Source: Flavobacteriia bacterium
Lineage (GTDB): Bacteria > Bacteroidota > Bacteroidia > Flavobacteriales_D > Crocinitomicaceae
DNA length: 64,000 bases
NCBI GenBank assembly: GCA_947446925.1
Contig: CANFHU010000010.1
Coordinates: 44,198 to 108,197, forward strand
Direction of reading: 5' to 3'
Under the pieces are notes generated by a model. That model was not told the origin of the DNA, did no database searches, and saw only the letters and a program-made list of their open reading frames with translations. Positions 1 through 7,680 of this stretch are shown here, piece after piece (positions within the stretch are counted from its first letter, which is position 1; the number at the start of each line of letters is the position of its first letter). The translations under genes and the position numbers were made by a program.

Positions 1-23
1 ATTTTTGTGTTATTTAGGGGTTG

Positions 24-251
24 TTAATATACTTTTTCAATATTTGGTAAATACACGTCTTTACCATAGTTTGCCAATCGACTTTTGATTGTTTCTATAT
101 CGACTTGAAGCGAGTTTATAGCGTGTTGAACATTCCAAAATGTTTCTTTACAAGTCTCTAAACTTTTTCTTTCTTCATAGAGTTTATTTAATTCCTCTTG
201 TTTTTTTTTCAGTTTAGTATTCAGTTCTTTTCTATAACTACATTCTGCCAT
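24..251 (-). CDS. Small coiled-coil prophage protein, unknown function
   Basis: A 75-residue protein rich in Lys, Glu and Leu, with a heptad-like charged helix over about residues 5-60 that should form a coiled coil. It has no signal peptide, membrane segment or catalytic motif. Its ATG at 249-251 overlaps the end of the preceding gene by 14 bases, so the two are translationally close and part of the phage early operon. I do not recognise the family. It is kept as a gene because of its position, its overlap and its clean start; many transposable phages carry small accessory proteins here. Confidence 0.6.
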   Translation of the reverse strand: MAECSYRKELNTKLKKKQEELNKLYEERKSLETCKETFWNVQHAINSLQVDIETIKSRLANYGKDVYLPNIEKVY

Positions 252-624
252 TCTTATATATTTTTAAATAGGTTTCAAACGATAACTCTGTGTTTCCATC
301 ATGAGCGAGTACTTTCATTTCTTCTAGGAATAATTCAAAATCGAAATTTTGTATATCATGCTCAATGATGTATTTAACCAAGTCTTGTTGCCAAATATGC
401 CACTCTGATTTCCACCACATCCAGTAGGATTTTTTGTAAGCATTTTCGATATAGTAAATAACATTTAGTTGCTCTAAAAACTCCATACCTATTTCAAAAA
501 CAAGTGTGTTGTATTCTAATTCAGAGATACCAAGATGATTGATTACATAATCTTTAATCATTTCACCTTCCAAGCGTTGTTTTTGAATGTGAGTGATTGG
601 TTTTGTTGTTGTTTGTGTTTTCAT
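238..624 (-). CDS. Hypothetical prophage early protein
   Basis: The protein is 128 residues when read from the ATG at 622-624. The open frame extends further upstream into the ATPase gene, but that extension is antisense-like sequence, and this ATG lies 4 bases after the ATPase stop, so it is the better start. The product is rich in Trp, Tyr, Glu and Ile, with a WMWWKSEWHIW cluster near the middle. No known domain, signal peptide or membrane segment is apparent. It sits in the early operon downstream of the MuB-like and RecA-like ATPases. Function unknown. Confidence 0.6.
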   Translation of the reverse strand: MKTQTTTKPITHIQKQRLEGEMIKDYVINHLGISELEYNTLVFEIGMEFLEQLNVIYYIENAYKKSYWMWWKSEWHIWQQDLVKYIIEHDIQNFDFELFLEEMKVLAHDGNTELSFETYLKIYKNGRM

Positions 625-628
625 ATTC

Positions 629-1264
629 TTAATTTTTGTCTTTCCAATAATCCATTGCGCCTTCTTCCCAAATAGTAAATGGCTCATTGCCACCAAAACG
701 AGAAGTAACAAATGCTTTATATCCCTGTACAAAAACCTTTATATCGGCATCGTATCGTATTGAAATAGCTGGCTCTCCTTTTGGGTTTTTACCTTCTGCA
801 TGTGAAATGAAAATGAATAGTTTGGTTGGAAATTGATTAATTAAATTTTTATATCCTTTTTTATCTAAATCGGTATATTGTACCGAGTCAATGATTATGA
901 TATTAGGAGATTTCTGTTTAGTCAATCGCTCCGTTAATTGCTCAATTGATTCGCCTTTAAGGATGATAAAACGCTTCGCAACTGAAATCATACCTGTTTG
1001 TTGAATAGCTCGCTTAAATGAAAGCTTAGCGCCTTCCTCTAATGAATTATAAGCTACCTTTCCAAATTTTGTTAGGTATTTTGATAGTTGTAATGTGAAT
1101 CGGGTTTTTCCATTTCCTGAATTTCCCCAAATCAACCAACTACCTGACATTTCAGGAGTACCAAATGATTGTTTAAATTCTCCATCAAAAGCCATCATTT
1201 TAAACTTTGTTTTCAATAACTCATCTACAGAAATGGCTCTTCGATTGCTTTTTGCTTGTATCAT
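629..1264 (-). CDS. RecA-like P-loop ATPase of the prophage early region
   Basis: A 211-residue soluble protein with a Walker A motif GNSGNGKT at residues 47-54 and a Walker B strand NIIIIDS at about 121-127, matching the RecA-like/AAA_24 type ATPases found in phages. The Walker B acidic residue is followed by a Ser-Val-Gln segment, and there is no DExx box, so it is not a helicase of the usual type. It starts 3 bases after the MuB-like gene stops, in the same operon. A role in phage recombination, replication or target handling is an inference from position; the sequence shows only an NTP-binding fold. Confidence 0.8.
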   Translation of the reverse strand: MIQAKSNRRAISVDELLKTKFKMMAFDGEFKQSFGTPEMSGSWLIWGNSGNGKTRFTLQLSKYLTKFGKVAYNSLEEGAKLSFKRAIQQTGMISVAKRFIILKGESIEQLTERLTKQKSPNIIIIDSVQYTDLDKKGYKNLINQFPTKLFIFISHAEGKNPKGEPAISIRYDADIKVFVQGYKAFVTSRFGGNEPFTIWEEGAMDYWKDKN

Positions 1265-1267
1265 GGC

Positions 1268-2122
1268 TTAGGCTTTTTGATTAATTTGTTTGATTGCATG
1301 TACTTTTCGCTTTACTCTTCTTAAATCAAATTCAGAGTCTTCAAAAATTTCTTTGATTTGTGCTTTGTCTGTGATTCCGTTTGCTTGGCATATTTGGTTT
1401 ACATCTGTAGAACCAACTCCTTTCAATTCAATGAATTTTCTACCAATACGTGAGTATATTTCGTTGTAACCTTTTTTGTTTAGTTTGATTCCTCGTTTGA
1501 TGCGTTTGTCAAGGTGGTCGGTTGCACAAAGAAGTATACCACAGTGATCTTCTAGTTGATTGTATAGGGTAATGAAGAAATAAAGTACCTGGTCCGAAAG
1601 TTTATCCGCTTCATCAAGAATAATTAAAGGCTTTTCTTGAATTTTTAAAATTTTCACAGCTTCATGCATCATTTCAGCAACTGTTAAACCTGAATAATCA
1701 CGCCCCATTCTAGTAAGTAACTCCGCTAAAAAGAACTTTCTATTCCAGTACTCATTACATTGTAATAGGTAAGTTTTTTTATTATGTGCAGCATACGTTT
1801 TTAACGTTGCCGTTTTACCTGTTCCAGCTGATCCTACCACTGCAAAAACATTTGAATGTTCCTGTGCATCGTTCAAAATAGAATTAAGCATTCTGAAATC
1901 ACGTGTTTCAACAACTTCCCATTTGTTTTCATCATAACCAATTTGGTTAGCAATGTTTCTCCACATTTCATCCTTAATCAAATCCCAATTGTTATTGACA
2001 ATTTGTGAGATTGTTGCAGATGAAACTCCTTGTAATGAATTAGCCGCTTTGTTTTGGCTTTCAAATCGCTCGATATATTCGATTAACGATTGTTTAATTG
2101 CTTGTTTTGTTTGTGTGTTCAT
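1268..2122 (-). CDS. MuB-like AAA+ transposition ATPase with N-terminal HTH
   Basis: The protein has 284 residues. Residues 1-60 resemble the helix-turn-helix that precedes the ATPase in MuB. The AAA+ core has Walker A GSAGTGKT at residues 97-104 and Walker B LIILDEAD at about 166-173. MuB proteins bind target DNA in an ATP-dependent way, deliver it to the MuA transpososome and give target immunity. The gene begins 11 bases downstream of the transposase gene on the same strand, as in Mu. TniB and IstB are the nearest alternatives, but the repressor-Ner-A-B context favours a phage MuB. Confidence 0.88.
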   Translation of the reverse strand: MNTQTKQAIKQSLIEYIERFESQNKAANSLQGVSSATISQIVNNNWDLIKDEMWRNIANQIGYDENKWEVVETRDFRMLNSILNDAQEHSNVFAVVGSAGTGKTATLKTYAAHNKKTYLLQCNEYWNRKFFLAELLTRMGRDYSGLTVAEMMHEAVKILKIQEKPLIILDEADKLSDQVLYFFITLYNQLEDHCGILLCATDHLDKRIKRGIKLNKKGYNEIYSRIGRKFIELKGVGSTDVNQICQANGITDKAQIKEIFEDSEFDLRRVKRKVHAIKQINQKA

Positions 2123-2133
2123 GTTTTCAATTA

Positions 2134-4134
2134 TTAGAATTGTGAGTAAATATCTTTTTCGTCAAAATCATCTTCGTCAGGTACTATGTTGCTTACTACT
2201 TTCGTGTATTCTCCATATTCTTCCTGTTTCTTTTTAGATTTCTTTCTATTTTGAATCCCTTTTAAATGCGGAGTATTTAATCCGTACTGTTCAGGTTGTC
2301 TGCCGTGTTGCATTTGTATTTCATCCATCAACACGTGTACTCCTAAGCGGTCTTCATTTTCTTGTTGTTGTACCTTTCTGACAAATGATAAGCCTTCGCT
2401 ATCTTGGAATTGAGAAGCACGTTGTACTACTACTTTTGTATGTGCCTCCGTTACAAATTTTAACCCTAAAGCATCTTTTGTATAGAGGTAAATCATAGAC
2501 ATATCCTCAGGATCAAACTTTACAATGAATTTATTGTCGATGTTTTCTCTTAACCATTTGGTATCAGGCATTCCATCCTCTCTTTTAACGATGTAAGAAT
2601 ATCTAACTTTCTTTTCTGTGAATTCAATCCCTGAATTTGTAACCATAATCGGTTTTTCACGCTCAATCCAAAACAAGTCAACCATATCCAACAATGAAAT
2701 TGCAGTTGTATCAGGGTTAACCGATGTTCTGTACATTTCATTTCTTGGAACACCTGTTTTTGGATGTGGCGCAGAGTTCCATAACTCTCTTAATTTTTTG
2801 TATTGCTCCATTGCTTCCTTTAGTGATGGTAAATTCGATGTATTTGCAAGGATAAACTCCATATTTGCTGATGAACTTTCCTTTTTTGCAGTGATATTTT
2901 GCCCTGTAAAAAACCATTTTTGCGCCATTACTTGCTGTTGAAACCTACCAAAAACACTCTCAATTGTCTTAGATTTACCGTTGTATGGCTTCGTTTTTAG
3001 TGCTATTTTTGCAATTTTATTAAGGTAATTACCTGTTTTTAGCTTGCCGTGACCTCCTTGGTTATCAAATTTGATTTCGTAAGGTTTGTATCCACTTATT
3101 TGAATAGCCATTTTATAAGCCATAAACTGTGCTTCGTAATCCTCTGATTTAGAAATGTGATAACCAAGTAAACATTCGGAGTAAGCATCCAACACTTCAT
3201 ATACTTGACAAGTGGCACGTTTCCCGTTTTCATCTAAGTAGAAAAGGTTCATTTTTGTACCATCTGAATACCAAAGTGAATCCCTGCATGGTGGTAGAGC
3301 AGTTTTGTGAGCATACGAAAACTTTTCTTTTGCCTTCAACTCTCCATTTCTGTGACCATACCATAAATGCATCACTTTACCATCGTTTAAATAGTTTCTA
3401 AGCGTTTCTTCGGACTTTAAAATAGACCACCCTTTTTTAGGAGCGATGTGGTTATATTCCAAAAGTAATTGCGTCATAGTCGCACAAACATTTACTTGAT
3501 CAGCCCATCTTGAAAGAACCCATAGTTTTGCGCTTTCATTTATTTTTTCAGAATTATTATTCCCGAAACCTTTATGAACTAATGCCTTGTAACCATCTGC
3601 CTTAAACATTTTGAATTTATCCTGTAACTTACGTTCGGAGGATGGAAGTTTATGTTTAAACTGATTTGGAGGAAGCGATGAAATAATTTCCGCAATCTTA
3701 CCCCAAACTTGGTTTGTTCTACCACCCATCATTTTCAATCTTCCTCTTCGTGTATCAACCCAAATGCCAGCCGCTTTTAAAATAGATGCTTCCATTACAT
3801 ATTGCTCAATTGTTAAATCAGGTAGTGCCTCTCCATTTGGAAGCCTGAATGAATTGTAAAATTGTACCGCTTCCTGATCTTTCACTATTGAATTGATGAA
3901 CTCCTGATTTTTATGTAATTCGTATGGATTTCCTGCTATTTGTATTACCTTCTCTTTGATGTCTTGACGCATAGTATCGAATTGGATTAATGCCGAACGA
4001 CCGTTACCACCTTTACGAAAAACACTTAGATGATTTCTTTTGCAATAGGACCAATATGTATTAATTGAAAGGTTTAACTTTTCAATTAACCAACCGCCGT
4101 TTATGCAAAGTGTATCGTTATAGTATTCGAACAT
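2134..4134 (-). CDS. MuA-like DDE transposase
   Basis: A 666-residue transposase. The N-terminal ~270 residues are helical and include HTH-like DNA-binding segments. The RNase H-like core shows the catalytic triad D291 (in YSDGTKM), D357 (in KFDNQGGH) and E392 (in KTIESVFGRF), with 34 residues between the second Asp and the Glu, the retroviral-integrase spacing. A beta-barrel-like region and a Lys-rich C-terminal tail follow, the tail being where MuA contacts MuB. The enzyme should nick phage ends and join them to target DNA for integration and replicative transposition. All catalytic residues are present and there is no frameshift, so it may be active. Confidence 0.92.
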   Translation of the reverse strand: MFEYYNDTLCINGGWLIEKLNLSINTYWSYCKRNHLSVFRKGGNGRSALIQFDTMRQDIKEKVIQIAGNPYELHKNQEFINSIVKDQEAVQFYNSFRLPNGEALPDLTIEQYVMEASILKAAGIWVDTRRGRLKMMGGRTNQVWGKIAEIISSLPPNQFKHKLPSSERKLQDKFKMFKADGYKALVHKGFGNNNSEKINESAKLWVLSRWADQVNVCATMTQLLLEYNHIAPKKGWSILKSEETLRNYLNDGKVMHLWYGHRNGELKAKEKFSYAHKTALPPCRDSLWYSDGTKMNLFYLDENGKRATCQVYEVLDAYSECLLGYHISKSEDYEAQFMAYKMAIQISGYKPYEIKFDNQGGHGKLKTGNYLNKIAKIALKTKPYNGKSKTIESVFGRFQQQVMAQKWFFTGQNITAKKESSSANMEFILANTSNLPSLKEAMEQYKKLRELWNSAPHPKTGVPRNEMYRTSVNPDTTAISLLDMVDLFWIEREKPIMVTNSGIEFTEKKVRYSYIVKREDGMPDTKWLRENIDNKFIVKFDPEDMSMIYLYTKDALGLKFVTEAHTKVVVQRASQFQDSEGLSFVRKVQQQENEDRLGVHVLMDEIQMQHGRQPEQYGLNTPHLKGIQNRKKSKKKQEEYGEYTKVVSNIVPDEDDFDEKDIYSQF

Positions 4135-4146
4135 TGTTAATTTTAT

Positions 4147-4353
4147 TTACTTGATAATATTCTCTAATGCTTTATCAATTTCAACTTTCAGCTTTTCATA
4201 CTCTCTTTTAATAGTTTCAGAAATAGTTGCATTTCTGTCACCTCTTAAGATTTCCCTTATATATCTTTTTGATACCCCAAACTTTTTTGATACTGCCTCC
4301 AAAGCTGGTTGATGCCAACTTTCATATTGCTTTCTTGTCTTATTATTTTTCAT
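4147..4353 (-). CDS. Small HTH protein in the Ner/Cro position
   Basis: A 68-residue basic protein. Residues about 18-40 (LEAVSKKFGVSKRYIREILRG) can fold as a helix-turn-helix, followed by an amphipathic helix rich in Lys and Glu. It lies between the divergent repressor and the transposase, exactly where Mu encodes Ner, a negative regulator of early transcription. Its ATG is about 110 bases from the repressor ATG, so the two share one intergenic control region. It would therefore be expected to bind that region. The regulatory role is inferred from position and fold. Confidence 0.7.
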   Translation of the reverse strand: MKNNKTRKQYESWHQPALEAVSKKFGVSKRYIREILRGDRNATISETIKREYEKLKVEIDKALENIIK

Positions 4354-4400
4354 ACATTTGAAAGATTATACTATTTGCGTCTTTTGTTGACACAAATATA

Positions 4401-4445
4401 TTACACAATTTGGGATATTCACAACATGTTTTTCACATTTTGAGA
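4401..4445. promoter_or_regulatory. Candidate operator: two direct repeats in the repressor/early-gene divergent region
   Basis: Two 15-base sites on the plus strand, 4401-4415 and 4431-4445, match at 12 of 15 positions with consensus TTWCACAWTTTGRGA. Their starts are 30 bases apart, close to three helical turns, so both face the same side of the DNA. They lie between the divergent starts of the Ner-position gene (4353) and the repressor (4463). This arrangement suits binding by the repressor or the Ner-like protein; which one binds cannot be told from sequence. Confidence 0.45.
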
Positions 4446-4462
4446 AATTAATTTTACATTAT

Positions 4463-5137
4463 ATGGATAAAACGTTGATATTAAGAAAGATAAAAGAGTA
4501 TTATAAATTCAAGACTGATGGAGAATTTGCAGAATTTTTAGGGATAAAACAAAATTCTTTATCAAATTGGTATACAAGAAATACAATAGATTACGAAAGA
4601 ATTATCTCAAAGTGTGATAAAATTGATGCTAATTGGCTCTTAACAGGAATAGAACCAATGTTAAAATCAGAATTCAAAGAAGATAAAATCATTGCGGAAA
4701 GAATCGATACGTTTTCACTTAGCCTAACTAATGAAAATCTAATTCCAATAATGGATATTGAAACTGTAGGTGGTTTTGGAAGTGCAAATTTTTCCATAAG
4801 TCAAAGCAATATTGCTGACTATTGTCAAATTCCTGCTTTTAAGGGGAAGAAGGTTGATTTCATGATACCTGTTCGTGGCTTCTCAATGTATCCACGATAT
4901 AAAACAGGTGATCTTGTAGCTTGTACTGTAATAAGCGAAAACACTTTCATACAATGGAACGAAGTGCATGTTATTGCTACTCGTGAACAAGGCATCTTAT
5001 TAAAACGCTTAAACAAAAGCGAAAAAGAAGGTTATTTAAAAGCGATTTCAGATAATAAAGATTTCCCACCGATAGACATTCCAGAAAGTGAAATTACAGG
5101 AATAGCATTAGTGGTTGGAGGAGTATGTGTGGAGTAG
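4463..5137 (+). CDS. Prophage repressor: HTH plus LexA-like S24 peptidase domain
   Basis: A 224-residue CI/LexA-type repressor. The N-terminal ~60 residues carry a helix-turn-helix (FAEFLGIKQNSLSNWYTRN) of the Bro/CI type. The C-terminal half is an S24 peptidase fold with the nucleophile Ser141 in RGFSMYP and the general-base Lys181 in GILLKRL. Such proteins keep a prophage silent and self-cleave on RecA filament contact. A Gly-Gly or Ala-Gly style cleavage site may lie near residues 103-108 (VGGFGSA). It is transcribed divergently from the early operon, as expected for a lysogeny switch. Ser and Lys are both intact. Confidence 0.9.
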   Translation: MDKTLILRKIKEYYKFKTDGEFAEFLGIKQNSLSNWYTRNTIDYERIISKCDKIDANWLLTGIEPMLKSEFKEDKIIAERIDTFSLSLTNENLIPIMDIETVGGFGSANFSISQSNIADYCQIPAFKGKKVDFMIPVRGFSMYPRYKTGDLVACTVISENTFIQWNEVHVIATREQGILLKRLNKSEKEGYLKAISDNKDFPPIDIPESEITGIALVVGGVCVE

Positions 5138-5341
5138 AATAAAACGAATCGTACTTTTTACTTAATGTATTCAATGATTATCTCACTAAAACCTAACAAA
5201 AACAACGATACATATCAATAAATCAATTATTTACATTAAATATATATAGTATTAAGTATGCACCAATTCAAACTAATTAAAGTATAATAATATAGTTTAA
5301 TAGTACAATCATATTTTGAAAAGTATTGTTTTAACAACAAT

Positions 5342-5377
5342 CTGCACGACCAACTGCACGACCAACTGCACGACCAA
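5342..5377 (+). repeat. Three perfect 12-base tandem repeats
   Basis: The unit CTGCACGACCAA occurs three times in a row without change at 5342-5353, 5354-5365 and 5366-5377, then breaks into an A/C-rich tract. It is non-coding. There are no spacers, so it is not CRISPR. It could be a protein-binding array or a replication slippage product. Confidence 0.9.
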
Positions 5378-5486
5378 ACCAAAAAACAACAAAAACAAAA
5401 CGATCATACGAGCTTTGGTGAAAAGCTGGTACCAGGTGTTATTTAAACACTGTTAAAGCACCGTTTAAAAAGCGTTAGAAACAACA

Positions 5487-5510
5487 AAACAGCCCATTTT
5501 TAGGCTGTTT
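5487..5510. terminator. Hairpin, possible terminator
   Basis: AAACAGCC at 5487-5494 pairs perfectly with GGCTGTTT at 5503-5510 around an 8-base loop. Only short T-runs follow on either strand, so termination of the repressor transcript is plausible but not certain. Confidence 0.45.
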
Positions 5511-5540
5511 AATCACTTTAAGTATCATTTGTAAGGTTAT

Positions 5541-5612
5541 AATGGTAGTGGGTGGTAGTTTTCCTTTTTAAAAGGGTAATTGAATGGAAGTAAAATGGTA
5601 GTAAATGGTAGT
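5541..5612 (+). repeat. Five phased ATGGTAGT-type motifs near the prophage end
   Basis: Nine-base motifs of form RRTGGWAGT start at 5541, 5550-5551, 5583, 5594 and 5604. Neighbours are 10-11 bases apart within the two clusters, about one helical turn, and the clusters are about 42 bases apart. This is the pattern of cooperative protein binding. As they lie within 200 bases of the phage terminus they are candidates for transposase or repressor sites. Confidence 0.55.
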
Positions 5613-5723
5613 ATTTTGTACCATTTGTTTTTTATCTTTTTTCATTAAAAAACTGCTCAATCCTTTTGTTTTCGGTGGTTTTCAGCGTTTTTTATTTTTT
5701 ATTTTTTTGTACTATTTGTTTTT
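5612..5723 (+). repeat. Pair of 21-base near-repeats at the prophage end
   Basis: The stretches at 5612-5632 and 5703-5723 match at 19 of 21 positions and share the core TTTTGTACYATTTGTTTTT. The second copy ends within about 10 bases of the host junction. Mu end-type transposase sites (L1, L2) are of similar size and one of them is always terminal, so these two are good candidates for that role. Confidence 0.5.
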
Positions 5724-5732
5724 GGGGGGGTA

Positions 5733-6536
5733 GAATGGAAAAAATGGGAAGGTAAAGGAAATATAGGTTTTAATTATTTATATTTTGCTAATAGATATGA
5801 TACAGACCCTTTAAAACCTATATTAAAAGTAAAAATTGCAGATAAATTCTATTGTGATGAATATGAAATACGCATACAGGATTATAAACGATTTATACTA
5901 TGGAATAAAACAATTTTTGGTGAAAATTCAGAAGAATTCAAAAATTCAATTCCAGACACTAGTAATTGGAATGCAAATGATCTTAATATGTTTCATGGAA
6001 AATCCAATAATGTAAGTGCTCATGATCAAAATTTCACGTTATTAAAAGGTCTCACTGAAAATCAATTAAAAAGTTACAACCAATGGATATCTAATAGCAT
6101 ATTCTATAATTACCTATATTCTCAAGGGAAGATTAGAGAAGTACATTTTACGAAAACAACAAAAGATAACTATTTCACAATTGAACGCTATTTCAATGGA
6201 TTTTTCGATTCATTATTAATCGGTGAAAAAGTGAATTTTTATCCGGAACAAAGAGTACCAAATGTATTTGAAAAAATAATGTGTCAAAAATACAGTGATA
6301 GTTTAGTTATAAATGGAAAATTTAATTTTAATGAAGGCAAGTCCATCTTTAGTAATAAACATTTGGCAGAGAATTATGACTTTAAATGTATCGTTTTAGA
6401 AATGCAACCTGGAAAATGTTACTTTCAATGGATTCCAAGAAGTAAAAACTTTATTCCAAATAAACCTTTCAACATTTGGGATAACTACAGAATGATCGTC
6501 GAGTGGAAACCATGGAATTCTAATCAAACCAAGTAA
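5733..6536 (+). pseudogene. Host gene broken by the prophage; 3' part only, function unknown
   Basis: The open frame runs without a stop from the prophage junction (GAA codon at 5733) through the ATG at 5988 to the TAA at 6534-6536, giving about 267 residues with no start codon at the junction. Codon use and protein-like composition upstream of 5988 are as good as downstream, so the ATG at 5988 is internal and the true start was separated by the insertion. The product is rich in Tyr, Trp, Phe and Asn and has no motif I recognise. The stop is one base before the sigma factor ATG. The missing 5' part should lie at the other prophage end. Translation from 5988 would give a 182-residue fragment. 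Confidence 0.7.
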
Positions 6537-6537
6537 T

Positions 6538-7125
6538 ATGCGTTTATTTAGATCCATCACCAAACTCAGCGATGAGGAATTGATGCGCGACATTATCGCG
6601 CATCACTCCCACCCCGCCATCACGGAACTTCACCGAAGGTATAGTCCGAAATTGATGGGGTATTTCTTTAAGATGTTGAACAAACAAGAAGAAACAGCAC
6701 AAGATTTTGTCCAAGAACTCTTTTTGAAAATTTTAGAGAAAAAACACCTCTACGATCCAAGTAAAAAATTCTATACCTGGGTATTTACGGTGGCGTCCAA
6801 CATGTGTAAAACTTCCTACCGCAATCAATACGTTGTTTCGTATGAAGAAAACCTCACAGAACACGGACACATCACCGAAGATTTGGCAGAAAAAGAACGT
6901 TTTCATATCCTACTTGAAAAAAGTTTGAGTAACTTAGAGCATGCACATAAAACGGTATTTGTTTTGAGACACCTAGAACATTTTTCACTACAAGAAATCG
7001 CAGATATCACCGAAGTTTCTTTAGGAACGGTGAAGTCGCGCTTGTTTTATGCCACACAAAAAATGGCAGACCAACTGAAAATTTACCAACCAACTGGTTT
7101 AGACCAACTTTTTAAACATTTTTAA
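6538..7125 (+). CDS. ECF-type RNA polymerase sigma factor
   Basis: A 195-residue sigma-70 family protein of the extracytoplasmic-function group. Region 2 covers about residues 25-95 (LHRRYSPKLMGYFFKML...FVQELFLKILEKK...FYTWVFTVASNMCKTSYR), and region 4 covers about 130-180, with the HTH LQEIADITEVSLGTVKSRLFYA. Regions 1.1 and 3 are absent, as usual for ECF factors. One base separates its TAA from the ATG of the membrane protein that follows, which looks like its anti-sigma factor. It probably directs a stress or envelope regulon and its own operon. The gene upstream has been disrupted by a prophage, which may change how this pair is transcribed. Confidence 0.9.
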   Translation: MRLFRSITKLSDEELMRDIIAHHSHPAITELHRRYSPKLMGYFFKMLNKQEETAQDFVQELFLKILEKKHLYDPSKKFYTWVFTVASNMCKTSYRNQYVVSYEENLTEHGHITEDLAEKERFHILLEKSLSNLEHAHKTVFVLRHLEHFSLQEIADITEVSLGTVKSRLFYATQKMADQLKIYQPTGLDQLFKHF

Positions 7126-7126
7126 G

Positions 7127-7675
7127 ATGAGCACATCTACCAAAAACGAAGAATACATTTACGAACTCCTTGAAACGACAGCGTTTGAAGACTTGACCGC
7201 AGAAGATCAAGCCTTGGTTCGCGCGCACATCGGGGAAGAAAATTACCGTTTGCAATACCAATTATTACAGGCAACACAGGAAATACCAACCGAAAAACAC
7301 ATTGTAAAATCCTTGGTATTGCCTACCTCATCCACACGTACCATTCCGTTGTACCAAGCAGTGCTTGCAGTTGCCGCAGTGGTTACATTTTTTCTTATAA
7401 TTTGGCCAAAATCGAACACTTCCATACGAACGATATACAAAGAAGGTCCAACCCAGGTTTCCACAAACACCATCCACGACACGATTTTTCAACATGTGGT
7501 TCGCGAAAAAGTAGTGTACAAAACAATCAACAACAACCTTACAGAAACCACCACCGAAATTCCAGCACCTGTATTTGCTCCACAAGAATTAGCAAGCGAA
7601 AAAATCGTGTCCTTAAAAGACGATCCAATTGCGCAACAATTCATGGCAGAAATGGCGATGTATGAAGGGAGGTGA
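7127..7675 (+). CDS. Putative membrane-anchored anti-sigma factor
   Basis: The protein has 182 residues. The N-terminal ~60 are acidic and helical (ELLETTAFEDLTAEDQALVRAHI), as in anti-sigma domains of Bacteroidota that bind ECF sigma factors. One membrane segment lies at about residues 67-86 (YQAVLAVAAVVTFFLIIWP), followed by a periplasmic part rich in Thr and Val. It follows the sigma gene by one base. No zinc-binding HxxxCxxC motif is present, so it is not a ZAS-type anti-sigma factor. The role is inferred from topology and gene order. Confidence 0.7.
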   Translation: MSTSTKNEEYIYELLETTAFEDLTAEDQALVRAHIGEENYRLQYQLLQATQEIPTEKHIVKSLVLPTSSTRTIPLYQAVLAVAAVVTFFLIIWPKSNTSIRTIYKEGPTQVSTNTIHDTIFQHVVREKVVYKTINNNLTETTTEIPAPVFAPQELASEKIVSLKDDPIAQQFMAEMAMYEGR

Positions 7676-7680
7676 GAGTG

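Larger units (their letters stand above)
1..5732 (-). mobile_element. Mu-like transposable prophage, early (left) end, partial
   Basis: The block holds, from right to left, a plus-strand S24-type repressor, then minus-strand genes for a small HTH protein, a MuA-like DDE transposase, a MuB-like AAA+ ATPase, a second P-loop ATPase and two small proteins. This matches the c-ner-A-B order of phage Mu, so the phage left end lies at the higher coordinates. About 600 bases of non-coding repeats follow the repressor, and at about 5,724-5,733 the sequence changes into the interior of a host reading frame. The rest of the prophage (lysis, head, tail genes) would lie left of base 1. The exact terminus is uncertain because no clear CA end is visible. 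Confidence 0.85.
5138..5732. other. Non-coding prophage terminus with repeats; no gene seen
   Basis: About 600 bases between the repressor stop and the host junction contain no convincing gene. They hold a triple 12-base repeat, a hairpin, five phased ATGGTAGT-type motifs and a pair of 21-base near-repeats (each listed separately), then a run of seven G at the edge. In Mu-like phages this outermost region carries the transposase-binding end sites, which is the likely role here. Confidence 0.6.

Noticed and set aside
5342..5377. Possible CRISPR repeats
   Set aside because: The three units are directly adjacent with no spacers and no cas genes are near.
5988..6536. A complete 182-residue gene starting at 5988
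   Set aside because: The same frame is open and protein-like back to the prophage junction at 5733, so this ATG is internal.
7243..7665. Opposite-strand and shifted frames in the anti-sigma gene
   Set aside because: Composition is low-complexity Cys, His and Trp, and they mirror the coding frame of the sigma operon.
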